NCBI GenBank assembly: GCA_008360955.1 | Contig: LUCM01006292.1 | Span: 110,190-174,189, forward strand | Length of the DNA stretch: 64,000 bases | Source of the DNA: Fasciolopsis buskii | Taxonomy: Eukaryota > Platyhelminthes > Trematoda > Plagiorchiida > Fasciolidae | Reading direction: 5' to 3' | Shown: positions 40,731 to 54,171 of the stretch, in pieces | How positions within the stretch are numbered: the stretch's first letter is position 1 | How the letters are laid out: the number at the start of each line of letters is the position of its first letter | Made by a program: the position numbers and the translations under genes | Notes under the pieces: model-generated | The model's input: the letters and a program-made list of their open reading frames with translations, nothing else | Databases searched by the model: none | Told to the model about the DNA's origin: nothing

Positions 40731-40773
40731 AACCCATCATCTGCATCCCCTCGCCCTACGCCGCAGTCTGGCC
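40731..40773 (+). promoter_or_regulatory. possible splice acceptor just before the Kv start codon
   Basis: A pyrimidine-rich run followed by CCGCAG at 40761-40766 lies seven bases before the ATG and after the last upstream in-frame stop. It could be the 3' splice site of a 5'-UTR intron. It could also be a spliced-leader acceptor, since flatworms trans-splice many mRNAs; that is inference. No core promoter was recognised upstream. Confidence 0.3.
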
Positions 40774-41646
40774 ATGGTAGGACCAACACAAAGTGCCGGC
40801 AAACCGGCAGATATTATCTGTCTCTGTATTGGCGGTCGGCTGTTTGTGACCCGGAGGGCCACGCTATTTCGACTTCCGGACAGTCGACTTTATCTGATCG
40901 CGACACAAGGCACTAGCTGTGAAGCAACCACGGACAATTACAGCACATCATCTTTCACTGAAGGTTCCTATCTGAAACCGCCGGTTTCCGCTCCGTTCTC
41001 ACCAAATCCGACTACCCCAAGCTCATTGATGAGACTGCATAGTAATCAGTTGACTGAGAATACGGCCGTTGGTGGAGCGACCATACTGCCAAGTAATGTG
41101 GCCTCAATGCTGGCGGGAAATATGAATTTGAAATCCGCATCCAGCTTGTGCCGTAATCGTGGCTCGATCGCACCCGGTCAGATCTCGCAACCATTACCAA
41201 CTCCAACACAGACGGACTTGAATAGTTCACTCAACTTCTCTCTGCCCGGAACACCAGGCTTTGGGGGACAGTTCCCATTCAACCCTGCACTGATACAACC
41301 ACCACCTCCTGTTGTATATTTTTATGATCGGGATCCGGAAATATTTCGGTTTGTTTTGGATTACTATCGCACCGGCGAGTTACATCTACCCTCAAGTATC
41401 TGTGGTCCATTTGTCCGGAAGGAGCTAATTTTCTGGGGCATAGATGAATCTCTAATTGGACCGTGTTGTATGCCAGCTTACATGCGATATGATGAGGAGA
41501 AGCGCACAAAGAACACACTATTCAGGGACTGTTTTGAGGATATCGATTCAATGCAGAATTTGGTAAAATTTTCACGTGGTTGGAAAAAGTGGCGATACCA
41601 AATGTGGCTCTTCATGGATCATCCAAGTTCATCACTCCCAGCCAAA
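40774..41646 (+). CDS. Shaw/Kv3-like voltage-gated K+ channel, exon 1 (T1 domain)
   Basis: This exon encodes residues 1-291 of a Kv channel subunit; T1 drives cytoplasmic tetramer assembly. Seen: a T1 opening strand IICLCIGGRLFVTRR (residues 14-28), then DRDPEIFRFVLDYYRTGELH (185-204), KELIFWGIDE (216-225) and a CC pair at 231-232. His204, Cys210 and Cys231-232 make HX5CX20CC, the zinc signature of non-Shaker Kv families (Kv2, Kv3, Kv4). The KEL.FWGIDE...PCC spacing is closest to Shaw/Kv3. Residues about 44-178 are a Ser/Pro/Thr/Asn-rich insertion that ordinary T1 domains lack. The exon ends ...SLPAK followed by a GTGAGT donor in phase 0. The ATG is the first after an in-frame stop at 40729-40731. 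A possible acceptor lies at 40766 (pyrimidine-rich tract then CGCAG), so the true 5' end could be a cis- or trans-splice site just before the ATG. Confidence 0.88.
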
Positions 41647-41873
41647 GTGAGTTAAGGTCGTTGGTATCAAAGTGGATGATTTCGGAAACAGCCGAATTTG
41701 TGTTTATTTTCATTTCGCTATACGTTGCTAATGTACCAACGAAAGTGAGGATAAGTAAATGAAGAAATCAGTGAGGGAAAGTGTGCACCCGCAAGGTACA
41801 CAGGCACCCATTTGCACACATTCCGACGGTTAATCAGACATATAAGCGGGTAGATAAACAAGCAGGTAAATGA

Positions 41874-41906
41874 GTAGATAGATAGATAGATAGATAGATA
41901 GATGGA
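41874..41906. repeat. (TAGA)n microsatellite in the Kv intron
   Basis: About eight tetranucleotide units, shortly after the exon 1 donor site. Confidence 0.9.
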
Positions 41907-43380
41907 TAAGTTGGTGATTATTACTTTTTTATTTGATTGGAAGGAAATGTTTTTCCTGGTTAATTATTTTGTACATGAGATGTAGATGATCCATAGACTT
42001 CGCAGTCTTTGGACGCTTTTTTCTTCAAGTCAGTCAATAGGATTTTTATGTAGCCTAGCTTTTCCCCGAAAAATATGTATTTGGGATGCCAGAAAAATCC
42101 ATGTGGTGTGACTCAAAAGTTTTTCGCTTCCCGGTGAAACGCAAAGTTTATATTGGCATAATTCAGTGGAATACGTAGCAGGCACAGAGTCCATCAAAAT
42201 TAGTGCAGTAAGAACTAGGTTGAAACAAGCCCACTTCTCGCATTGGTTCTCAGCCTGTTTGCTTCGACGCACACCAGAGCAGTAAGCCTTAAATATGCAA
42301 GGTTTATCGATTCGATGAGATAACCTAACCTTTGATTTCCCAGCGATTACTAGGAGGGCAAACTGTCGTTCATTCATCTTTAGTTTGTTTGGTGTCGAAC
42401 TGAAAGCAGTCAATGCGAGATTTTTCATGTAATCCGAGAATGAATGACAGCAAGTTTGGGTTACCCCCAAGTGAGTACAAGTAAATTAAATTATTGTTGT
42501 CGGACCAAATGGAACCGGCAAACGGATGATTTTGACGTCGTCGTGTGTGAAATATCCAAGCAGTGCTCGGGGCTTTTTGCAATCCCATCATTGGTGTTCA
42601 GCCGAAGTTCTTTACGCTTGGCTTATCGTTCTATTTATTCAACGGTTGTCAGGTCTGCAGAAACATGTGAAATGTACCCTTAAGTGTAGCCCTCCATAAA
42701 TGACCGCTGAAAAATAAAGTGATGCTTACATGTGAGTTGTTACCAGCCAATTGTTTTTTGGTGAAATAACTAACGGCCAATTCTTTTCTTGTTTCGACTA
42801 AACCACAGGACGGCAATCGAGTGATACATCAGGGAAGCACACACACAGACACAAGCATTACACACTGCACTTTGTCTATGTTGAGTTTGATTTCATAGTT
42901 AAACGGTCCACTCTATATTCCAGGTACAATAATCAGCTTATGAGGTTGCGAACAGCTTCTTTCCTTACTAAAAGAATTCATCCGAATAAATTATGCATCC
43001 CGCCCTAGCTTAAATGGAGCATATCGTACCGCGTAGCAGAATAATAAGGACTAAAATAGCGTGTTTTTTATAAAACTACATCAATTAAGTTATACCATGC
43101 ATTAGGAAAATACTATTGTTACTCTTACCACTGAAAGAGGGCCTACGGTCGAGTACCTTGTGATACAAAAATATCCGTGTCATGAACTGATGGGATATCA
43201 ACTGTGTTCCGTTTTCCCTTTGGCCCTGACAACAAACGGACGGAACAAATTCTGCGTATTTCACAGTGACTATTACGAAACAGAATAACGTAGTTTATGT
43301 ATATTGTGTTTAGGAAAATGGAAAAATTCAAGCGCATATTAGGTGGGCTGAACATACGACCGAAGTTTAGATAGAAATTC

Positions 43381-43535
43381 AACGTTTGTGCCCAGCTGTC
43401 GTACGGTTTTCACTAGATCTAGTTAGACAATAGAGTGCATAACGTGGTGACGTTTGAACTCGCGAATCGCCGGTTCGAATCCTTCCATGTAGGTCAAGCT
43501 CCCCAATTGGCAGCCTACTCTTAGTCACGATCCAC
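43381..43535 (+). mobile_element. tRNA-like SINE in the Kv intron
   Basis: A clear B box GGTTCGAATCC lies at 43472-43482, with a degraded A box around 43420-43432. The tail (CTTCC, GTAGGTCAAGCTCCCC) resembles the other tRNA-like copies. A 139-codon minus-strand frame across it is an antisense shadow of the SINE, not a gene. Confidence 0.5.
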
Positions 43536-45139
43536 TTCTGCAAAATGATGCGAAATGATATTTCATTAGTGAAGGAAATAAAATATATAATATGAAGAAA
43601 AAATAAGGGTAGTTTTTCAACGTCACGTAATTGCAAGGTTGAATTTTTTGAAAACTTTGTTTGATAATGGATCATTTCGGGTCCGTTATTTGAAAGAGCA
43701 CAGTGGGGTTGAGGTGCTGGCAATCCATGTGAACCTAATGTGAAATGCACCACAAATTCAGTTGGTCTAACGATCTGAGTACTGTGCACTAACTTCAAAT
43801 TGGTACCTTGAAGTTCTGTTGGGAAACGGCAGTAGAATTCAAGAATAGGGAGCCAATAAACAAGGTTTTAGCTGTTCAGAATTATAGAATAACGACAGAT
43901 TTCCTTGGGCTCTGAGCTACGATCAACGCAAATTTTCATATTCATTGAGAATGTCAGATTTCCTTGTACTGCTTTTATTGTTATCAGGATGTTGTCAATT
44001 TGACTTCCTGCTCCTGTACATGTAAGTGAGGTTGAAGTTGCTATCAGTTGCTGGCTGTGTTTTGTACCAGCTTGGTATGTTATATCTCCTGGTCTTCCCA
44101 CGAAAGAGTCCAATTATCGTTAAAAATAGAACCCCCGAGGCACCGTTAATAGGTTAACACGTTCTACTTTGCATGTTCCATCAGACTGATCCAAACCTAG
44201 TTCCAGATGCAAAGATCCAGCACTGGATACGCATGGCCATGTAACCCAACCCAAAGCTCGTACAAATTGACATTGTGCGTATTGATTTGTCCGTACCGAA
44301 TATCACGAACGTTTCGCCATTTTTCACTAGTTAGTTTTGCCTGATAACTGACCATTAGTGTTTTTCGAACCACTGGCTACGATTCACTAATTCCAAACAT
44401 TTTGCTATATGTGGTTGCGGATAGGGGAATGCTCACCGCTCATGGTGCATTAAACATTTGATTGATCGGACTTATATATCGGGTATGATCCTGCGGCTTT
44501 GATAACATTCCGGCTGGATCTAACGGTGCACTAGAAGATTCCAACGGATTTTGCGCTACTGCTTGTTATCATTTTCCTTTGCCATTTACGAACAGAAAAC
44601 CTAATGAAAAAGGAAAGATTCATCAATTAAACTAATGATTATACTGAAAATCGTCATCCCGATAACAGTAACCGTAGTAGTGGCATGAGCGACTCTGTGC
44701 AATAAGTACCAAAGACAGGAGTATTAGGTTCGGAGTCGAAAAGCCTAGTGAACATATTTACGGTGCACACAGTGTTCAAGAAGTCTGATGTATTTCACGA
44801 GATCTTATCTGCCAGGCCACGAATGGTACCATAGTCCAAATACAGTGCTAATTTGGTTGTTGATAATAGCTTTGATCTAATCTTAGCATCTAGCACCTAA
44901 GTCTTTCGAACTGCACTCAATCATCAATTCACATTTAACCTATTTAACCTTTAAAGTCACTGTGAATAGTTCCGAGTCATTCCAGTTTGCTTTGGGTGTG
45001 AGACGTGAACTGCCATCAACAAAAGGTGACAGAACGTTTTTGAATGTGAAACATGGCTATCTCTCATATCGGTCATATCATTCGTGATTGACGCGCTAGT
45101 GGCACGAATACATTCTGACGATCTCCTGGACTGGAAAAG

Positions 45140-46180
45140 TTAAGCCATGAGCTCCAGTAATGTCAGTGATGTGGTATACTTACTTCAGTTTGATTTTTTA
45201 CGGCTGGCTGCTGAAAGAGGAAAGGTCTGCTTCTTGGATGCCTTTGATTGCATCCGTCCATAAGTTGCGTTCTGCGGCTAAGTCCACAGATCGCCTACTC
45301 CGGGCAACCTTAATGACCACTAGAGTCAGGGGAAATTCTGGCCAATATTCGCCTTGGACGTGGACCCGTTCTTGTGTTGACAAGTAGTATACTTCTAACA
45401 GTCTTTTGCGGCATTTCCTCACTCCAAAGTGTGCTCCAGAATTAATATCTGTCAAGGCAGTCGAATGCTACACGCAACGTAATGAAATAAGCTGTGATGG
45501 GTTGCTATAACTTATGGTGCTGTTCTAGAATTTGACGTCGTACAAAAACCTGGTCAATAAAATCTCTTCCTCGACGGAAGAGCCTACTGGCTAGAGCGCA
45601 TTCATACATCCCGAACAATTGTTCAGCAGGACGGTTGCAAAAGATTACCTGCTATATCGATGAATTTAATACCTGTGTAGCCTGGACATAGTCTTGTCGC
45701 CCTTCGTTGTTATAGGGAGTAGAACAGGGTTGTTTAATCTTTAGAGAAAGCTTCGGGGTCCCAGATAGAACGAAATATATTAGTTAGTGGACTCAGCTGA
45801 GTAGAGGTTTGAGAATTTCTTGTGGGATCTCGTCCTCACCTGATGACTTTCTGTTCCTTATTATCTGAAATGCTGAGATGATTTCCAGTTCTTCGAGAGG
45901 CTCAGAATCAGCTTCATGTTGTTCTTTCTCACCTGATGATGTTACACTTATGGACTGGATGAGAGGGCAGTGAGCAGCTGGAAGAATCTTTAGACCTAGT
46001 TTTGAAGCTTGTGTTAGCATTTATATAAAGGGAGCCAATAACTTCGCGAAGCATGGATGGCGGAGCTTCTGGACTTTCCAACGACAAGCATGTGACAAAG
46101 AAAGGCTTCCCCAAATCTTCAGTATGGACTGCAGTTTCTAAGCGATCCCCAGTTTCAAATCAGTAGTTTTTCGGGTAATT
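45140..46180 (-). mobile_element. 5'-truncated RTE-like retrotransposon fragment, antisense in the Kv intron
   Basis: On the minus strand, reading down from 46.18 kb, there is a pre-RT segment, then IIRNRKSSGEDEIPQEILK (about 45.8 kb), the RTE pattern of N.K.PG.DGIP.E. Degraded YRGI.LI..A appears as GYTGIKFIDIAGNLL (about 45.65 kb). FRRGRDFIDQVFVRRQILEQ (about 45.55 kb) and AFDCLD (about 45.45 kb) follow. RVHVQGEYWPEFPL (about 45.35 kb) is followed by a degraded VRQGCP..P box. Several stops and frameshifts break it and the endonuclease part is missing, so it is a non-autonomous relic. It lies opposite to the channel gene. Confidence 0.8.
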
Positions 46181-46478
46181 TTCGTTGAACTTGCCGCTTC
46201 GTGACAATGCCAGTTAGTTGTGCAGTCTTGCGTCTGTAGCCTTAACACACAGATTGAAATATTTCGTGGATACCCAATCTTTTCTCTTCCTTCTACTTTG
46301 GTCTAGCTGCTCAAGAGATGAGTTGTTGATGGGTACTTTCGATCGCTTCCGCAGCTTATCTAGACCACTATTTTTGTCGATCTCGACTGATTTAGATGTG
46401 ACGGCACTGGACAGGGCTTCGGTGTCGTCTGGAATTGTCGGTTTGGAGAAGTCTACCCTGCGGTTTGGTTGAGTTTTC

Positions 46479-46497
46479 TATATATATATATATATAC
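46479..46497. repeat. (TA)n tract in the Kv intron
   Basis: A run of TA units of about 19 bases. Confidence 0.85.
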
Positions 46498-49400
46498 CAC
46501 TAAAATTCCAGTTAGGTCTCAGGAGGATGAATGGGCCCGTGATTTCATCTTCCGATTACCACAGTGGCTAGTGATGGTCATCCGTGGACTGGACAGTGTC
46601 GATACTTTGAATGGTGGTCGGAGAGGCGATATTTACACGAGTTATTCTTAAATGAGATTTGCATGGCAGTTATAGCACCCAGTGGTTCATAAGTTACTCA
46701 GCAGGTATATCTAATGAGGAATCACATAGGTGGAATTGTTCACGTTACTTCGTGTGCTTTTTAGTGTTGTCTTTTATTTATCCCATATATATAGTGGTCC
46801 AGAGTAAGTTCAGTCAGCGTAGCCAGTGTTCCTAATGATAAACAAATGATGTCATTTGAAGGACATGACAGATAGAGAATGTACCAGGCAATAAGGAACA
46901 GTGCACAGACATTCAGATTTTCGAAAGACAAATGAAAGTTTCATGTCAAGTTAAGGTAGATCAAGCAAACTCAGCACTTTTCCGGCATCCTGATGAGGGA
47001 AAATTTCGGATTAGAAATAAAGAATGTCTGATAGGTACATGAATTGAAATGGACGTGCACTGACGCTTACTGGAGCTGAATGAGAAGCGTGATAAGTGGA
47101 CAATGTAACAGAGAATAAGGACACGTGAAAACCGAACCAAGTAGGGTTGTTTCTAAGATCATCCAATATCAGCTAGTGACTCAGGCGCAGATAAACAGTA
47201 CTGTGAGCATCAGATTGCTTTTACGTTGAGAAGTGTACGGGCAGAAAGTCAAAGTATGAAACTAGTGCAACAATGAGCAGAAATTTCGGTGGATACTGTA
47301 CGAGGATGCTTGTTAATGCTAGATGGCGAAATGTTTAAATATTTGCCTCAGACTTCCACTTATTTCTGATCACCGAGATATCCTAATATGCCTTTTATTT
47401 TATTGCGTCACGAAAGTAATCTAAAGAATTTCACAACATTATAAATGTCTTTTTTTTTATTCGAACCCAGGAGAAAATTGAGAGAAAGCAATGCACAGAA
47501 TGCTAGTGCAAGAATCAGCAAATTGGATAATAAATTCATAAAATGTTCCTGACTTTCTAAACCTAGTTCAGAAACGGAGGCAGCCTTCCTTAAACGTTTG
47601 TCGGTCCAAGAAGGATAGTGGGTTTAATTTAATCCGAGGTAAAGGAGAGAAGTCTCTCTTTAAAGGCATTGGTTACTGACCAGTGGCGATGGAAAGTCAA
47701 CGACTGGGAAAACCAAGTGATAGGAAGTGGGGGATATATTATTCATTGAGTTCGTCCACATTATCTTTCGGATGACTGACTCCTTTCCGTGTTGAAAGAG
47801 CACTGGAAAAACGTGTTCAACCAATCCGAAACCGGTGTAACTAGGACAAGCAGGCAGGAGCGTTGCTGGAAAAAGGTAATAAGGACAGAATGGTCCCTTG
47901 GAAAATTCCAATTATGATTGTGAGTTTTAAAGACTTATTGTTACTGAACACATTAGTCCGAGCACTATTGCAAAAATATTTACATGCGATTTTTAAAATA
48001 GTGAGTCGTCCATGTTTTCATAAAGAATCTAAAGAAGGATACAAAACTGAGGCAGCCGAAGGCACTAGAATCGTTTGGAAAAGGGAGTCTCAATGCGCTT
48101 GACAACGCATCACAAAGTGACGTTGTTTGTTCTTTCGTCAGCTTGACACAATCTCTTTAAGCGGAGGGACTAACCATGTCGGGCATAATGCTTCAACGTG
48201 GTAATCGGTGTCATGGCAAGAGTTAATGTCTTTAATCACATGCTCACAATATGCGGAATCATCATAAATAGGAAAGACAGAAATGTCAGGTAACCTAAGC
48301 GACCACTTAGGGTGTTCGAATTCCCCGGGCAGAAAATGCAAGACAATGGAAAGGGAGAACAAAACAGACTAACGAACTGTTCTAAACCAAAGCTTCGGAC
48401 TTAGAAGTAAAGTACGGTGATCAAATATTCAAGTGGGAACTTACCCACAGACACAGATGTTGGAAGTGGAACCAAAACTAGTTATGGAAAAGCGTCATTT
48501 TGAGTGTAGAACTTTAGATGATTGAAGCTGATCAGAACTAACTATCCGATCTACTGAATTCAGCAGCAGTAACTCGAAAAATATGAACAATGTAATCCTC
48601 TAGATGATTAGACTACTCACCTACGAATTATCTCAATTCTTAAGCATGAACATCGGGCACAAATCAAGTATTGACTAATTTAACTAAGCAAAATGCATTG
48701 GTTGCGTAGTTAGTTTTTGGCTTGTTAAAATACGATGTGAAACGCGAACATTTACACTACCTAAGACAGACAAACGTAATCATACCACCCCATCGGTCCT
48801 CCCAAAAATGGTGAACAGTCACTCGTTAAAACACGGGGACCATCAAAACAGATTCCGTTGTCAAGTGTATCAACAAGCAACTACGTTGAAGGATAATATC
48901 CCCAGCAAACTTAACCTCAGATTGCAGAGGACCAAATGGGTTAAATCAGCAACCTTTCCCGGGAGGAGCCGCATTTTGGCAGGTAAAACTGCTTGTATGG
49001 TCACTCGGCCCACTTACTCCGGTATGTATGCAACTCTTCATCACGTCTAATGCCTCTAAGTGTGTCTATGAGCTTAAGAAGCAAGCCTTTGACGTTACCT
49101 CTGACAAGGCATTCAAAATTGTGAACTCTCGCGGAAGTGGTGACAATTGGAAGAGATCTTTAAAAGTGCGTCCGCACAAGATATAACTTGCCTATTGGAA
49201 AAATCTTATGAAATAATATTAACTGGAAAATAAATACAATCCAAAGAGCGCGAACAAGTACACGCGCGTAGCAATAATGGTAAATAGCTTTTTATTGTTT
49301 ATTCAGCTGCCAACTTAGTTGCGTGTTGGCAATATTGTTGATCATTAAATACTGAAAAGAACATGTATAACCCAGGTACCTTCAAAGTTCTTGCTAAGAA

Positions 49401-49699
49401 AAACCAGGAGGGCTAAAAAGTCTGATGAATTATTTCATTTTCTCTGAGTTGCTCAATGTTTTGAAGTAAAATTCCAGCTCACCAATTATCGCAGGCATCA
49501 CATTAAAAGGATAATAAGAATTAATTGAATGTTCGGCTGCCCTAATGCTCAAAAGATGCAAATACATTATGGCTGAATCCGTAAACTGGCAAAGGGAACC
49601 GATCACCCTCGTGTGTCCGGGTAGAGAAATTTCATATTGTTGTGTAGCACAGTAAAGAGAGAAGAGATATCTGTTCTAGCTTCGACTTGATGGTCGACA

Positions 49700-49835
49700 A
49701 TCGATCCTGCTCTCGTTCTCACCAGCGCTAGTGGAAAAAACGAGTCGAGCGGACACAAGTTTCATTCTTTAAAGTAAGTCGAATTGCTTTTACTGGTTTC
49801 CAACGGTCCACATTCACTGGTCGATTCTTCTTCTG
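49700..49835 (+). repeat. weak dispersed repeat, copy 2 (Kv intron)
   Basis: This is the partner of 29895-30050, with the same order of short conserved blocks (GTCGAGCGGACACAA, CTTTTACTGGTTT, CACTGGTCGAT). It is probably an old member of an interspersed family. Confidence 0.35.
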
Positions 49836-51408
49836 ATCGGTTTGATCTAACGCTATTCATTGCTTTCTCATGGGGCGTTTTTCTCAAGCTATCGATTGTC
49901 GTAATCACTACAACGTCGTCGCACCTGCGTTGATCTAAGACCATGGTGACAGATAAGCCGAATCGAAATCCGCTACTGTTACACGTCTACACTTAATTGG
50001 ACATGTACTGTGTGCTATGAATGGTGTAAAAATAATCTGGACCAGGTTTTGGCATGCCAGTTGAGTTCTTTGGTCCTAAGAATTGGCGCCATCTTCAGAG
50101 AAGTGATTGTTTTATGGGGTAATGAGTTCGAAGTCTTCTACAACCCAGTGTATATATATGTGTATGTATATGCACTAATTTGTGTTCGGATATAGGGCCA
50201 TCAGAACATTGGTAAAAAACGAAAATCCTGCTGGAGAAAGTGAAAAGAAAAGCGATGTCTATGCAGAGTTTACCATGCATGTCGGACCTTACGGACTCCT
50301 GCCTCGGATTATCAGCTGTCCGTCGCCGACTATGATTCCTCCGTGAGCTGTTGCATTACTCGGTTTCCCAGTCCATAGTAGGTCTGTTTAGTCGAAGGTG
50401 CATCTCCATCTTTTGGATAACCATTTACAGTTGTTCCGGACGAGCCAGCGACTATTTGAGTTGTTCGTGCAAGTTTTCTGATATTGTTCGCTAAGCCAGT
50501 GGAACACGACAACGAGCAATGAGCTTATGTAGTTGGCATGCCACATTCTCACTCCACGATGCTATGGAAGAACTTGTTTTTTGGAAGAACACTTTCCAGG
50601 CAAAGACACACCTTGTCCTCGACACTCTCGTTGCTTGTTCACTGCCGGCTATTCCGTGATGCAGGGCACCCCATTCACAGCCAACCACCAATATTTTTGG
50701 CTGTCTCTTAATCTCATTGTAGGATGTGCCAACTGGCATGCACCTCTGCCCTGAGTCCCGGCTGGCAATCAGACCGAGCTTACAACTTAGTCGGAGGCAA
50801 TAAAATAGACCTGCGTTAAAGGTTGTGATAAAACAAAAAAAAGCAAAATTACCGGCTTGGAAAATTGTCCGGTGGAACGGAAAAGTTTTGCCCTAATTTA
50901 AGTTGACTGTGATGCTCTGCTTACGTGTTATCCCGTTGTGGCTTATGCCACTTTCCTCAGGTTTATGTCCCAATCGAAGCTGGAGGCAAGTTGATCAAAC
51001 CACTTGTTGAAGTCGTAGAAGTCCGATAAAATGCCAGAACATTGTACACCGTTGATTTCTACTTTAAAATTAAGCAAACCATCTGCTAGGCTTTATTAAT
51101 ATCCATGGGGGAGACTACGCAAGAGACGTGCACGGTTAAAGAATCCCATCAGCACAGGTGGAGATTCATCATGCCTTACCTACACCTGGCTCACCATTGA
51201 ATAAAATGGAGGCACGATTTCATTCTTATCAAGAGTACTCAACGGCAGTTCTCCAGCGCGATCAAAAAGGGGGCGATAATTAAGGACGATCCGAAGAGTT
51301 AAAATTCGCGCCCTCCTACCGATCCCACTTGAGGACCAACGATTCATTCAGCTTGTTGATCGTACTCTGCAGCGCCCATACACCAAATGTGTAATCTGAA
51401 CAGAGAAT

Positions 51409-51582
51409 CTCATTTGAAGCGTTAGTTGCATGAATGGCTGACAAGTCCATTCAAAAATCACATTGTAAATCATGGGAGGGTTTTCATCGATCAGGCAGGG
51501 CTAACCTTCAGAAAAAGGATACAAGGCCCGAAAGCATTGGTTTTTCCTCTCAGTAGTATATTTTGCATCTGGATGGATGGAC
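51409..51582 (+). repeat. dispersed direct repeat, copy A (Kv intron)
   Basis: About 174 bases align by eye with 55840-56013 in the same orientation, at roughly four-fifths identity, including the block ACAAGGCCCGAAAG. It is followed by GGATGGATGGACAAAACTTCTCC, here noted in two parts (GGATGGATGG, ACAAAACTTCTCC), and an inverted match CATCCATCCGTATGCGA at about 51609. The class is unknown; no coding signature was recognised. Confidence 0.65.
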
Positions 51583-54171
51583 AAAACTTCTCCGGGGGAT
51601 TTTCTTCATCCATCCGTATGCGAAACATACTACTGGTGAAAAAACATTTTCACAACATAATTCAAATTGAAAGCAAAAGCAAGGGCATTTCGTTCCTTAT
51701 CAGGTTGATTTTGGGCACTACCACAAAACGCAACTTCAACTGCAAAAGTGTCACTCGTGGAGGAAAATAAAAGAGTTAATCACTGTTGGGGAGCTTTGAT
51801 TACAATTTTCCGGCAATGGATAACATTGGGAATTATGTGAACGCAGTCGCATTACCAGATTCCACAGCTCCTGGATAGAGCAATTTTTTCTCAGCCCAAC
51901 AATGATACCCAATCTACCGACAACCGGCAACACACTCGCTTAGCACTTGACTTTGTTTCCCTTCACCACGATCGACAACAAAGACTACATGAAATTTCCT
52001 CGTAAGGCTTTAGACTGAATACACTAATGGATAGCGGATGCGAAAATCCGGTCTAGTTGTCTTGCCTAAATGCGATTTAGATCAACAGTTTATTCAGGAA
52101 ATTTGTGATTTTTCCTCTAAGAACTATTCACGAGGGACCGTCTGCGACCATGTCTGACAGGGGATTAGTTTCTTCTGAGGCATATAACTAAAGTTTGCAT
52201 TTGAAATGGCAAATGAACAAAAGGATATATATATATATTCATTTATGTGTACTACCATGTATCGCGGGGACTCACATTTATGAGTGAGAATTTGTGAATC
52301 GCATGACCAGCAAACAAAAGAACTCTCTGCAAAATTGCACTCCCTGCATTCCACATTTTACCTAGACCTAATGAATCAATACGTACTTCGAAGTAAAAAA
52401 AACACATCAGTTTATTTGAATAGATGTTGGTTCTTGCATTCCGTCCTCGAAAACCGGAAATAGCTTTGTAGCAGTCAGGAACAGAATGGTGCATTATAAG
52501 GCCCTTAGGTTTCCTGACCCACTGTGTATCTACCAGAATGGGTTATTCCGGAAGTCCGCGAAACATGTGGCTTTAGTTTGATGCTTCGAGGGATGAGGCA
52601 TACCTGACCATATGATCAGTGTGTATAATTTCAAAAGAATCTTCGGTAAAATGCAAGAATTAATTTCCTCATGCCAATCCAGTCAACTAGGCATTTTTTG
52701 TTCGCATCGACTCAACGTGGATAGTCGAGAAATACCGGCCAAATCACTAGCCGAAATAAGAATTCTAAAATGAGTACGGTGTCAAGGCTGGGACAGATAG
52801 ATTAGAAAAACAACGACACTAATAGCCGATTAATCAATTACAGGCACGAACAATTCAAATATAGACTTAACTAAACAGACTGGACAATGGATTGCTCAAA
52901 TGACGCTCAACTAAAAGGCAATATCGAATAATATCGATCGTTCTCCACAAAACCAAATTGACACCAGTGCAAAAGAAAACCAATCCACGATAAAACACCG
53001 TCTGTTCAGAGTTTGTGTAATCGCTTCGGTGAGATAGGTATAACGAATTTCTTGAGTAATTTTTCTTCACGAGCAGGGGTCACGGGTATCGTTTTGGGAG
53101 TTCAAACTGAATTGATTCTAAAACTTGAGATCATGCGATATCATAAATGATTACCCTTGTAGATCTTTTTTTGACTGACGCACCTCCGTGAAGAAGCAAT
53201 TCACGGAACGCTAAAAATCTAGAAGCAGTCGAGTTATCTCATTCGTCTTGTCACGAATCAACAGCAGTGCAACTCCAGAGTTGGTAGACTGTGGAAGGGA
53301 ACCCTAACCCTAGGAGACCCAAAGTCTACCATTGACTTACTCCATGCCGATGCGCAAAGATCGGGTAAATACTAAAAGACCTGGTAGATCCGGTGCCCGG
53401 GAGCTCAGAAAGTTTGCTTTGTTCTATTTATCTTCGAAAATGAACGATGCTAACTGGGATCAAAGCGACAGATTAGTACTCCCCGGGCTGACATCTTTAA
53501 CACTGAGCTTTCTTGATATCCCTATCTTTAATCAAACCGCACTGTGCAGTTTTAACATTTTTGTGCGAAAATTCAAGTGAATTCTACGTTGTCGTACCTC
53601 ATATTTTCTCAAGCATTGCGCAAAAGTAAACTGGAACTTCATCAATTGGATGATCATTTATTCATCGGAGCCAAGCGGACATCCCATCTTATTGAACAAC
53701 TTTCATGAATTTTGATGTGCCTTCTATCAATGTTACAACCTAATACCCGAGAGCTGTTCCCATTCTATTCAAAGTTCCAACGTCTCAATTGGCTTTCGTC
53801 TTCTGGATGCTGCGAATCGAATTCAAGTCATTAAATCATCCAACACTTGTCCGAAAATGCTCTGGGAACTAACATTCCTGTGAATGTGGAAATACAGACA
53901 ATCAATTTTCACAAAATCATCCAGGTTGCACTGGTCTCTGCTTGCGAGGTTTAGAGGGCAATCGAACGCGTCGCAGGTTCATGAAGATATTTGTCAACCT
54001 TAGGAAAATACATGATTGGTAAGAGATATTCGACTGCAGTTAATGGAACAATTACCGAGTCTTACTTCCAAGCCAATGGATGCCACTATCCATCGGTGAA
54101 AACGACGTTTGGGCAAAATTTAATTAGGGAATTCTGAGTGGCCTGGACAGGAGCCACTTGCAAGGTAATTA

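Larger units (their letters stand above)
28992..40760. other. mostly anonymous DNA upstream of the Kv gene
   Basis: Outside the palindromes, gap, SINE-like heads, microsatellites and weak exon candidates listed separately, I see nothing. A 70-codon plus-strand frame ending at 31652 has a modest acceptor but no domain. No promoter for the channel gene could be located. Confidence 0.5.

Noticed and set aside
42030..42470. 146-codon minus-strand frame in the intron
   Set aside because: No recognisable domain, start context or partner exon; probably chance.
43379..43798. 139-codon minus-strand frame
   Set aside because: It is the antisense of a tRNA-like SINE.
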